Assembly: GCF_003086295.3 (NCBI RefSeq)
Contig: NC_092054.1
Location: 60,427,546 to 60,491,545, forward strand
Length of the DNA stretch: 64,000 nucleotides
Direction: 5' to 3'
Source: Arachis hypogaea
Lineage: Eukaryota > Streptophyta > Magnoliopsida > Fabales > Fabaceae
Of the stretch, positions 33,577 through 43,821 are shown piece by piece; position 1 is the stretch's first letter, and each line of letters opens with the position of its first letter. The position numbers and the translations under genes are program-made. A model generated the notes under the pieces. That model saw only the letters and a program-made list of their open reading frames with translations. It was not told where the DNA came from and ran no database searches.

Positions 33577-34479
33577 AGTGAACGAATTCCCACACTTTGT
33601 ACAACTAAACCAGCAAGTGCACTGGGTCGTCTAAGTAATATCAGAGCGAGTCAGGGTCAATCCCACGAGGATTATAGTTTGAAGCAAGCTACGGTTATCT
33701 TGTAGAGCTTAGTCAGGAGGATAGAAGAGTTGTTGGATTTGTTTAAATGGATAAAAAGAATAGAGAGATCTAAACTAGGCTGACCAGTTTACAATGATAA
33801 GAAGATGGTTAAGGTTTGGAGATGCTTTATCCTTCTGGATTAACTCTTGTCTTACTATCTTCTTCAACTGTGAGTGATTTCTTCTATGGCAGGCTAAATT
33901 TGATTGACGTCAGTTGAGAGGCCGCCAATGCTCCTCCAGATCTGAACCCAGGGTTAGTGTGGATCCATTCTGATTGGGGGTGAAGCTCCTGCAATCCATT
34001 CTCCTTAATGATTGGGGGTGAAGCTCCTGCAATCCATTCTTCCGGATCAAAGAATGCTGCACCTTTGGATTCTAGCCTCTATCACAAAAATCCTAATCTT
34101 CCCATACCTCGGCTGAACTAGTGTCTCGATAAGTCCCCAACAAAGTTGTGGATTAGCCATCTAAGAGATGTATAATCAAGCTAGTGGTTCATCATTGTCC
34201 GATGAAAGACGCACTCTGAACCCAAGTAGAACACAGATGGTTGTCAGGCACGCAGTTCTAAGATTAAAGAACGAAGATGATTGTCACGGGTCATCCCATT
34301 CATCAGGTTGAAGAACGAAGATACATCTTATAATTGAATCAAACACAGATTGAAGAGAAACAGTAATACTTTTATTGATCCATAAAACTCAACAGAGCTC
34401 CTTCCCTCAACCTAGGAGGTTTAGAAACTCATACTGATAGAGAATAGAATGATAAATGAAAATATCGTGGCATCCTTGA
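33577..34479 (-). repeat. E11: LTR fragment of a TGATGAG-type element
   Basis: Plus strand starts TGAACGAATTCCC and includes the LTR core AGCAAGTGCACTGGGTCGTC, the AATCCCACGAGGATTAT region and CAACAGAGCTCC, so it is the U5-to-U3 reverse of the E3/E5 LTR class, but diverged. It contains a 50-base direct duplication around 33975-34040 (GATTGGGGGTGAAGCTCCTG twice). E8 cuts it at about 34480. Solo or paired state cannot be judged. Confidence 0.75.
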
Positions 34480-36173
34480 TGACCACAGAATACCGTCGGT
34501 AAGGAATTTCACAAGATTTTCGCGTTGCAAGTATAGCCCTCAACCGACAAATAATCTGCAAATCAAAATTTGAAGGAATTGTTTGTCACAAATTCAACCC
34601 CAATAAAAGTAACCGAAGTATTCAAACCTCGGGTCATCTCAGAAGAAATGGGAAAACATGTGCATCAAGATTGGTTAGAATTCCGGGGTTGTAAGTCATA
34701 AGCAAGAAATTAATCTAAGAATCCTAACAAGCAAGTAATCTTGAAGTGCAAGATACTAATTCAAATAACTAAAGCAAGATGTGAGCAATTCCAAACTAAT
34801 AAGATAACATCCAATATAAGTCTACTCTAAAACTAAACAAATAACTATGACTAAGACAAAGCAATTAGGATTTTTGGGTTTTCAAATATGAATGATAAAA
34901 TAACTCTTGGCTAGACATGGGAATTGAGGTCATTATCCTTGTCTAATAACCATATCCTGACAATTATGAGGAACCAAACTCATTAAGTCTACTTCTATAC
35001 TTGGAGTATGTTAAATGGTTTAGTCAACATCAACCCATAAGGTCCAACCTAGCTACTAATTGACTTAGTAGTATGCTAGTATCAATGGTTATCAAATTGA
35101 CCACTATGGGTTTCCAAATCATCAAATCCATTAGACCCAATGACTCAAGTTTACCCAATTCCCTTAGCGTAAGCCAAGAGTAAAGAGAAATACTCCATAA
35201 TCAAGGGAAACATTTCATCAAACACATGGTGAGCATTACTAAAAGACATATTCAAAGTGTAATTAAATTGAAATCAACAAGTACCCACTAACAATTATCA
35301 ACATACAATCACTTAAACAACACAATTAACCATGAAAATCATCAATGTAACATCAATAATTCAAGATTCCCAAGATTCATGGAATGGGTATAAAATGACA
35401 ATTGACAAGAAAACATAAAACTACACAAGATCTAAACAAAATTATGCTAAGAAATTCAAATTAAGCAATCAAAACTAGTAATTAACAAGATCCAATTCAG
35501 AATTTAACAAGGGAAGATCAAATTAAACTATATCTAGAGAGGAACAAGGGTTTCTCTCTCTAGAATAATAAGAACAAAAAACTAGCTAAAAATTGTGTCT
35601 AAGTGTGAAAGAATGATCCGCCCCCCTTTTCCCCTAGCATCCTTGGGTCTTTTCCATGCAGAACAAGCTTAAATTTAGGCCTCTTGAGCCTCAGAAATTG
35701 CCAAGCACGATTTCCTTTAATGAGATCACGTGCAGCTTATCGCGCGTACGCGCGATGCGTGCGTGCACGCCGATTGATTTTGTGATCCACGCGTGCGCGC
35801 CATGTACGTGTGCGCGCCGTTTCCAGCTCTCCACATCCACGCGTGCGCGCGAGGTGCGCATGCGCGCCCATGCTGAAATTCCCAAAATCCAAATCTTCAT
35901 GTTCTTTCCTCTTGTGCATTCTTTCTTTCTCTCTTCTAGGCCATCTTTGCCCTATAAATTCTGAAATCACTCAACAAACACATCATGGCATCGAATGGTA
36001 ATAAAAAAGGATCAAAATATAGCAATTCTAAGGCAAAAGAAGCATGTTTTCCATCATGAAGCAATATTAGGAAGAGAACACAAAACCATGCAATTCTTGT
36101 GAATAAGTGTGAAAAATATTAACAAAACCCCCCAAATTCTACACAATATAAGCCACAAAATTGGGGTTTATCA
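34480..36173 (-). repeat. E8 3' LTR
   Basis: About 1694 bp; minus strand TGATAAACCCC at 36173 to ...TGGTCA near 34480 (the exact end could be 34477). CpG-rich palindromic array at about 35740-35870. Same family as solo LTR E6; its end region also resembles the E1 LTR end. Confidence 0.85.
35740..35870 (-). repeat. CpG-rich palindromic array in the E8 LTR
   Basis: GCGCGTACGCGC, CACGCGTGCGCGC and similar self-complementary words in an A/T-rich setting, matching the array in E6. Confidence 0.8.
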
Positions 36174-36211
36174 AATCTCCCCACACTTAAACCAAGCACG
36201 TCCTCATGCTT
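36174..36211 (-). promoter_or_regulatory. E8 polypurine tract and AGGA-loop hairpin
   Basis: On the minus strand: AAGCATG-AGGA-CGTGCTT (36211-36194), then GGTTTAAGTGTGGGGAGATT against the LTR. The stem differs from E1/E2 at several pairs but still pairs (one U-G), and GAGGAC is unchanged. GTGGGGAGA is a normal purine tract, unlike E1, E2 and E9. Confidence 0.7.
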
Positions 36212-37975
36212 AAATAAAAAGACCAAAGCTCATGGTAAGAAAGGGTTTATGAAGTGCAAATTTCCTAAATGAATGCATGCAACTAATGTAAAATCATCTA
36301 TCTACTTGGTCACGGGTAAATCTATCCTCGAAGAACACATATGAGCGTACGGGGTGAAAATGATATGTAGTTCATAAATCTTACCAATTTGAACACTACT
36401 ATGAAGTGCATATAACTTGCTAGATGAATGCTTGTGAAAGCCGGGACAAGGAGTTGAGCATCGAACCCTCACCGGAAGTGTATCCGCTCTATTCGCTCGA
36501 GTGTATAGGGTTCGTCACTCAATCCTCTCCTAATCATGCTTTCCAAGATTTGTCTTTCATCTAACAATCAACAATTACTTAATACATGCTTACAAGTATC
36601 ATGAGGTCTTATTCATGGGTTGTAATGAGGCTAGGGTGAAGGTAAGGATGTACATGGTCAAGTGAGCTTAAAATTTGAATCTTTCATTAACCTAAGATCT
36701 ACTAGACACATAGAACAACCTATACAACTATAATACAATACCTAGCTACCCATGGGTTTCACTTTTCGCATACTCATGCATACTTTTCAATTCACATCCC
36801 ATATGCATTGTTATTATTACTTTGTCTTGGGGTATCCTTGTCCCCTTTCATTGTTTTCTCTTTTTTTTTTCATATTTTTGTTTCTTCTATTTTTTTTCTT
36901 TTTCTTACATTCTCATATATACACAAATTTTTTTTTCCTTTTTGGTCCCCTTTTTCTTGGGGTTTCATGTACAAAAGTTTCAATGCATATGGTTCAATCA
37001 TTCAATACATGAGTATGTTCCCAAATCCCAGAATTTTCAATTACAATTACAAATACACCTCTTTACATCTACCCAAGTTCCCAAGTACACCCTTCCATTT
37101 GAACGATACACACCTTCACTTACCTAAGCTAATCAAGGATCCAAATCTAGGGACATTCATTGTTTTTCACTTAGGGTTGTTGATGTGCTCTATTTAAGAA
37201 CAAAAGGGGTTTATCATGGGCTCAAAATTGGTTAGCAATGGTAGATGAAAGGGTTAACGCCGTTTGGGAAAAGTGACTATTGAAATGATGGTCTCAATTA
37301 TGTAAATGCATTCATACACAAAGTAATGGACATATAGAATCAGACAAAGCAAGGATTACAATAATAGAGAGAGAATAATGCACACAAGAATGTGAAATAG
37401 TGGTTAGAAGGTATAACCACACAATAAGCTCAAAACTCACATGCTTGTGTTCTTAGCTCAATCACTATGTTCCAAAATACATTCTTGAAGCAAGTTTGCC
37501 GCAAAAAAAAATTTCAAAATTGGTAGGGTACCCCAAAATTACAGTTTCTTGGGGAAGAAGTCACTATTTTGACCAAGTAACTCTATAGAGACTAACTATC
37601 ATGCAAGGAGTATTTACAGGCAAGATTAACTACAAATACAATGTACTAACTACTAAGCAAAAGATAAATCCATGGGTGTTGAAGGGAAGAGATTGTTACC
37701 CATGGAGATCGATCGAACGACCTCCCCACACTTAGAATTTAGCACAGTCCTCCGTGCTATCAACAATGCGCAAAGGGCGGTCGGGACCGGAACTTTCACT
37801 ATCCCCTCCATCAGAGCTCCAATCACTTTGAGGTGGATGTGAATATTTCGGGTTCCTTCGTGCTAGGGGTAACACAACGTAGAAGCTTCTTGATGTAAGT
37901 GTATCGGCGTTGGTTGCACCGCTCATATCTATCAATATTCCGGTGTAGATCTTCTATCCTTTGATGGGTGGATCT
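36212..37975 (-). other. E8 3' spacer, non-coding
   Basis: About 1.8 kb without a supported gene. A T-rich tract at 36840-36960 yields Phe-rich chance frames on the plus strand. Confidence 0.65.
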
Positions 37976-38976
37976 TTACCGTGGTGGTGACGATGAGGTG
38001 GAAGGAATAGTAGATGGGAGGGCTATGTCGAGGCTTGGGTTGTTCATAGGAAGATGTAAGTATTTTCCAGTTGGGACCACATCACCCTTAGCTGGAATTA
38101 TAGCCTTCGTGTCCATGGCATCCCAAGGAACACCCGCAGTAGCAACTAAATCAGATACCAATGCTGGAAATGGAAAATTACCCCAAGCGTGGACTTGACC
38201 CATCGTTTGCTTGATAAGAAGCGGAATGTTCACCGGTTTCTCTGTGAGAACACACCAAACAAGCAAGGCGAGATCCGCCGTGAAGGACACTTATGAATGC
38301 TAGGTAGCACATAGTGGGACAGGATCTGGGCCCAAGCTCTAGCTTCCACAGTGAGGAAACGTGCGTCAATGCACTTGGGCCTCATCCGGAGTCGACCATG
38401 GGTCCAAAATGTCTCTGGTTCAGCAATGACTCGGAAGATCGAGTTCCAATCAAACCCAAATGCTTCTCGCTGATGCAAGACCTCTTAGTAGCCATCCATG
38501 TCACTTGGTACTGGTAACACATTAAGCACTTGCTGAATGGCCGCTTCTGAAACTGAGACTTGCTTCCGGCGCACATATACCGATTGAAGAGAGGGAAGAT
38601 AGTAGTTAGTGTAGAATTCTACCACCCATGAGAGGTTGACCTCCTGTGGTTTTCTCAGAAGAAACTCCCATCCTCGCCGTTCAATGCGGGGTAAAATGCA
38701 AGGAGCCACCTTGTCCGGCGGGGCGAGTAGATGCTCGGCATGATAGTTCCTTTCAACCATGGCGGGGAACAAAATTTCACAGAAGCGGTTGGGGAACCTT
38801 GAAGAATCCTTTGCCGGTTTGCTCTTCTCTTTTTCATCAATAGGAGCGGGTGCCTTCGCCTTCTTAGATAGGGGTTTGGCTCCTAGTGTAGAGTGCGCCT
38901 TAGAGTTTGACTTTTGGGGTGCCCTCTTTGCGGCTGGTTTCCTTGAAGCTTTCTCCTTGCCTTTCTTGGTGGCCAT
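37976..38976 (-). pseudogene. E8 third ORF, broken
   Basis: Starts MATKKGKEKASRKPAAKRAP (basic N-terminus) at 38976. It is open to a stop at 38485, continues in frame (HQREAFGFDWNSIF) to about 38290, then shifts frame and continues ALLVWCVLTEKPVNIP...FPALVSDLVATAGV to about 37976. The pattern RxW-EFL, AxW-(hydrophobic)-PS, FP-LV/I-AG matches the E10 ORF at 53584-54735 (ARGWLEFIQRSIIPTSN, FPHLICHLCNSAG). It looks like the family that annotation pipelines call putative plant transposon protein. It lies in the env position but shows no signal peptide or membrane span. Confidence 0.75.
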
Positions 38977-40740
38977 CCTGAAAAAGGAAGGGAAAGAAGA
39001 AAAGCATTAAACCTAAAGAATCAGCTCAACAAAAACATGCAAGTGAAAGGTAGTGCCAAAAAGAAATAGTGCAACAAAGTAGTCATAGAGTCATGGGTCA
39101 CAACACTTCGCATAGGATACAAGAGGGAGTAAAGCATGCAATATGGCATGAGAAGAATAATCTCAAGCATCCATAACAAAGAGCAAGTCATGTTCAATGA
39201 GTATCTAATTAGCAAGCATACACTCTAAGCAAGCAAAGTGGACTCAATGCATTTAGAAGGAAGTAAGTGAGTGAGGAGGAAGCACCAAATTGAAGGTACA
39301 TGATTAAAATAAACCAAAATGGCATTCGTGCATTTCCTCGAACACTTGGTGTGCAATTATCAAGCAATGAGCACTTATGAGATACTTAACCAATTAGAAG
39401 CCCAAAATGAAATGTCAATCATCACATAACATCACCCACTGACAAAGATAAAGAAAGGCAACAAGAAGATCTATTAAAGCAAATTAAAACTCAAATTCAA
39501 TATTCATGGAAAAGCAAGAAAAAGGAAAAATAAGCAAACAAAAAGTAAGTAGTATAATCATGCAACTAAAAGAGAAAGTAAGTGAATCAACAAGAAACAT
39601 TTAACTAGAAAAAGGATTATGCAAAGAAGGTAATAGATGAGATAAAGAAGAAGTGGAACCTTGAGAAGTATAAAAGAATCAAGGTAGAATTTTCTTTTTG
39701 TGAAAATGAGAAAGAGATAGAAAAGGTGTAGAGCCACCAGAGGTGGTGGTGGTCGCCGGTGAGTGGCCAGAGACGGTGGTGAAGTATGGAAGAAGAAGAA
39801 GGAGAGAGGAGGTGATGGGAGAAGAAGAAGAAAAAGGGAAATAAGAAAAGAGGTGAGAAAGAGGGGAGAGACAGGGCACGCCAGGTTTAAAACTGGGTCG
39901 CGCAATCGACGCGCGCACATGGTGCGCTAGCGCGTCGATGAGGGTGGAGTGAGGGGCGCGTACGTGTCCAGGGCGCATACGCGCGAAGGCAGTTGGGCTC
40001 CTGGCACAGAGTTGGCACAAAGTAGGCCTAACTCTCGGGTTATTTGTACTAGAGTTGGCATGCAGCTCAGGCGGCGCAGACGTGTACAATGTGCGGACGC
40101 GTGCCTAATCAAGTTGGCGACCGGCGCAGACGCGCTAAGTATGCCTGCGCATTAGTGCGGACACAGAAGAGGCACAATTATGGCACAACTCTCTGGTTTT
40201 TGTACCAGGGAGTTCAAATTGCACAACCGACGCGCGCGCGCATAGTGCGCTTGCGCGTTGATTGCCAAGTTGCAACGGGCGCGCAGGTGGCATGCACACT
40301 GACGCGTGGGTGCCTGGCATGAAGTGGGTACAAGGTGGGCATAACTCTCGGATTTTTGGACCAGGAGTATGAAATGCAACACTGGCGCGCGCGCACACAG
40401 TACGCTCGCGTGCGGATGCCCCTTTTTCCTTGTTTTGTTTTGTTTTGTTTTGTTTTTTTTACACAACATAGAAAGGGCTATTCTAACATATTCTTGGCAG
40501 GTGTTTAAGCTAGTAGTCAAGAAAACACTCACAAATTCATGCACTATTCAAAACATAGCATTCTCTCTACTTCAACAATTCATCCATACTAAAATGAGAA
40601 AATCTATATGAACATCCTAGTTATCCAACAATAGCAACAAAACTAGCATTCCTATGCAATCAACAACATCAAGAAGTCATAAAATGTACAAAAATCTAGA
40701 GCTAAAAACAAGAGGGTATACATAAAGAAGATCTTACCAT
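38977..40740 (-). other. E8 spacer with CpG-rich repeats
   Basis: Non-coding. From about 39895 to 40420 it holds irregular GCGCGC-rich repeats of 80-110 bases, each with wording like GGCGCGTACG, GTGCGCTAGCGCG and a shared TAACTCTCGG-TTTTTGTACCA segment (40030, 40190, 40340). These give Arg-rich chance ORFs on both strands. Confidence 0.7.
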
Positions 40741-40790
40741 GGTGGGGTGCCTCCCACCAAGCACTTTTCTTTAACGTCCTTAAGTTGGAC
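40741..40790 (-). promoter_or_regulatory. E8 two-hairpin module
   Basis: On the minus strand: hairpin A GTCC-AACTTAA-GGAC (40790-40776) and hairpin B GGTGGG-AGGCAC-CCCACC (40758-40741), ten bases after the integrase stop. Compared with E1 the stems change in pairs (T-A to G-C in B; A-T to C-G in A). Confidence 0.65.
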
Positions 40791-40800
40791 AGTCAGTCGC

Positions 40801-41607
40801 TCAAGCTTCTCCTCTTCTAGGTGCATTCATTAGTAGGAACACCTCTAGCGCTTTTGGGAGCTTGTAGCCATGGTACTTCTTCACTCTATGTCCATTCACC
40901 TTGAAAGTTGCTTCACTTTTAGGATCAAACAATTCCACCACCCCATAGGGCTTTATCTCCTTCACCTTGAAGGGTCCTTCCCATCTAGAACGGAGCTTGC
41001 CAGGCATGAATCTAAGTCTCGAGTTGTAGAGGAGAACCTCATCACCTTCTTGAAAATCCTTCATCCGAATGTGATGGTCATGAAATGCCTTAGTCTTTTC
41101 CTTGTAGATCTGGGCATTCTCATATGCTTCATTCCTCAAACACTCAAGCTCCTCTAGTTGTAATTTCCTGGCCACACCCGCTTTGGTTGAATCCATATTG
41201 CACTGCTTTACCACCCAATAGGCTTTATGCTCAATCTCCACCGGAAGGTGGCATGCCTTACCATAGACGATCCGGAAGGGACTCATCCCCAACGGAGTTT
41301 TGTAGGCCGTCCTATACGCCCATAGTGCATCTCCTAACCGGAGGCTCCAATCCTTCCTTTGTGGATTTACCACTTTCCCCAAGATTCTCTTAATCTCCCG
41401 GTTGGACACTTTCGCTTGTCCATTGGTTTGTAGGTGATAAGCAGTGGCAACCTTATGCAATACTCCATAGCGTTTGAGCAGTGCCACTACTTTCCTGTTA
41501 CAGTGGGATCCTTGGTCGCTCACGATTGCTCGTGGCGACCCATAACGGTATACAATGTGATTTCTAATAAAAGAAATGACATTATTGACATCGTCAAGGC
41601 AGGTAGG
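40801..41607 (-). pseudogene. E8 integrase, C-terminal part
   Basis: Open from the E9 boundary to the stop at 40801; first Met at 41523. It reads [29 protein letters not shown] (second catalytic Asp), then [16 protein letters not shown]: the residue in the catalytic Glu position is Lys (41410-41412, where E1 and E2 have Glu). It continues with [28 protein letters not shown] and the GPY/F tail [10 protein letters not shown]. The N-terminal part of integrase is lost at the E9 insertion and deletion. Confidence 0.9.
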
Positions 41608-43143
41608 TGATGAGCGGATATTTTATACGCTTTTTGGGGTTAATTTCATATAGTTTTTAGTGTGTTTTAGTTAGTTTTTAGTTTATTTTCAATAGTTTTT
41701 AGGAAAAATTTATATTTCTGGACTTTACTATGAGTTTGTGTGTTTTTCTATGATTTCAGATATTTTCTGGCTGAAATTGAGGGAGCTGAGCAAAAATCTG
41801 ATTCAGGCTGAAAAAGGACTGCTGATGTTGTTGGATTCTAACCTCCCTGCACTCAAAGTAGATTTTTTGGAGCTACAGAACTCCAAATGGCACGCTTCCA
41901 ATTGCGTTGGAAAGTAGACATCCAGGGCTTTCCAGAAATATATAATAGTCTGTACTTTGCTCAAGAATAGTCAACGTAAACCGGCGTTCAACGCCAGTTC
42001 CATGTTGCTATCTGGCGTCCAGCGCCAGAAACAAATTACAAGTTGGAATTCAACGCCAGAAAAGGATCCAAAGCTGGCGTTGAACGCCCAAAACAGCCCT
42101 ATGCACGTGATTTGTTTAAGTCTCAGCCCCAGCATACACCAAGTGGGCCCCAGAAGTGGATTTCTGCACCATCTATCATAGTTTACTCATTTTCTGTAAA
42201 CCTAGGTTACTAGTTTAGTATTTAAACAACTTTTAGAAATTTATTTTGCATCTCATGACATTTTAGATCTGAACTTTGTACCTTTTGATGGCATGTGTCT
42301 CTAAACTCCATTGTTGGGGGTGAGGAGCTCTGCTGTGTCTCGATGAATTAATGCAAGTATTTCTATTTTTCATTCAAACATGCGTGTTCCTATCTAAGAT
42401 ATCCATTCGAACTTCAATATGAATGTGATGAACGTGACAATCATCATCGTTCCTCCACAAATGTGTGCCTGACAACCACTTACGTTCCACCATAGAATGA
42501 ATGAATATCTCTTAGATCCCTTAATCGGAATCTTCGTGGTATAAGCTAGATTGATGGCAGCATTCAAGAGAATCCGGAAAGTCTAAACCTTGTCTGTGGT
42601 ATTCCGAGTAGGATTCAAGGATTGAATGACTGTGACGAGCTTCAAACTCGTGAGTGCTGGGCGTAGTGACAGACGCAAAAGGATAGTAAATCCTATTCCG
42701 GTACGACTGAGAACCTGCAGATGATTAGCCGTGCGGTGACAACGCACCTGGACCCTTTTCACTGGAAGGATGGATGGTAGCCATTGACAACGGTGATCGC
42801 CCAACACACAGCTTGCCATAGGAGGACGTGCATGCGTGAATCAGAAAATAGAGGAAAGCAGAATTTCAGAAGACAAAGCATCTCCAAAACTCCAACATAC
42901 TCTCCATCAGTGCATACAAGTATAATTTGTGTTCTGCCCTTTTATTCTTTGCAATCAAATTTGATAAGTGAATTATTTTATTGTTTTCCTGACTAAGAGT
43001 TACAAGATAACCATAGATTTCTTCAAGCCAACAATCTCCATGGGATCGACCCTTACTCACGTAAGGTATTACTTGGACGACCCAGTGCACTTGCTGGTTA
43101 GTGGTACGAGTTGTAAAAAGTGTGATTTACAATTCGTGCACCA
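41608..43143 (+). repeat. E9 5' LTR
   Basis: 1536 bp, TGATGAGCGG...CGTGCACCA. Palindrome cluster about 41980-42090. ORFs inside are chance. Confidence 0.94.
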
Positions 43144-43149
43144 AGTTTT

Positions 43150-43166
43150 TGGCGCCGTTGCCGGGG
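43150..43166 (+). promoter_or_regulatory. E9 primer-binding site (tRNA-Asp)
   Basis: TGGCGCCGTTGCCGGGG, identical to E2. Confidence 0.9.
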
Positions 43167-43821
43167 ATTGTTTGAGTTTGAACAACTGACGGTGAATCTT
43201 GTTGCTTAGATTAGGAAATTTTTGTCTTTTGGGTCAGAGTCTTTTATTTTCTTTTCAAAAATAATTTTTCTATTAAATCTCGTGCCGAACTTTAAGTTTG
43301 GTGTTTTCTGGTTGGTTTTCCTTTGTTTTTCAAAAATTTTATTTTGGTTTTCTAAAAATTTTAAGTTTGGTGTTCTTTCTTCATGTTCTTGTGTTCTTGC
43401 GAGTCTTCAAAGTGTTCTTGAGTTTTCCTTGCATCTTGATCTTAAATTTTTTAAGTTTGGTGTTCCTTGGTGTTTTCCCTCCAGAATTTTCGAAAACAAG
43501 GAGCATTAGATCTAAAAATTTTAAATCTTGGGCTATCTTATTGTTTCTCTCTTTCCTCTTTAAATTCAAAAATATCTTTTCTCTCTATTTTTAAAAACAA
43601 ATTTTCGAAAATTATATTTAAAATTCAGATTTTTTTTAAATTTAAAATCTTTTTCAATTCGTATCTTTTTCAAAACTTCCTGACCACTTTCTCTCTCCTC
43701 ATTTTTTCGAAAATCTTCACCTAATTTTATTTATTTTATTTTAATTCATTTTATCTTCGAAATAATTAAATAAATAAATAAAAATAAATTTTTTATTTTA
43801 CATCATCTCCCTTTCTCCATC
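43167..43821 (+). other. E9 5' leader, non-coding
   Basis: Shorter than in E2 but with the same three TTTAAGTTTGGTGTT copies (near 43290, 43360, 43450). Confidence 0.75.

Larger units (their letters stand above)
34480..41607 (-). mobile_element. E8: large gypsy element, 3' half
   Basis: Minus strand. 3' LTR 34480-36173, PPT and hairpin, spacer, third ORF, CpG-rich spacer, two-hairpin module, integrase end. E9 interrupts it at 41607/41608; its 5' half continues at 61154-64000. About 1.9 kb of pol between the two halves is absent. Confidence 0.85.

Noticed and set aside
36752..37197. Three overlapping Phe-rich frames suggesting a membrane protein
   Set aside because: They arise from a T-rich tract in the E8 spacer, in three frames at once, on the strand opposite to the element genes.
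39558..40544. Several Arg/Cys-rich or Pro/Leu-rich ORFs
   Set aside because: Chance frames through the CpG-rich repeats and purine tracts of the E8 spacer; no conserved domain or consistent start.
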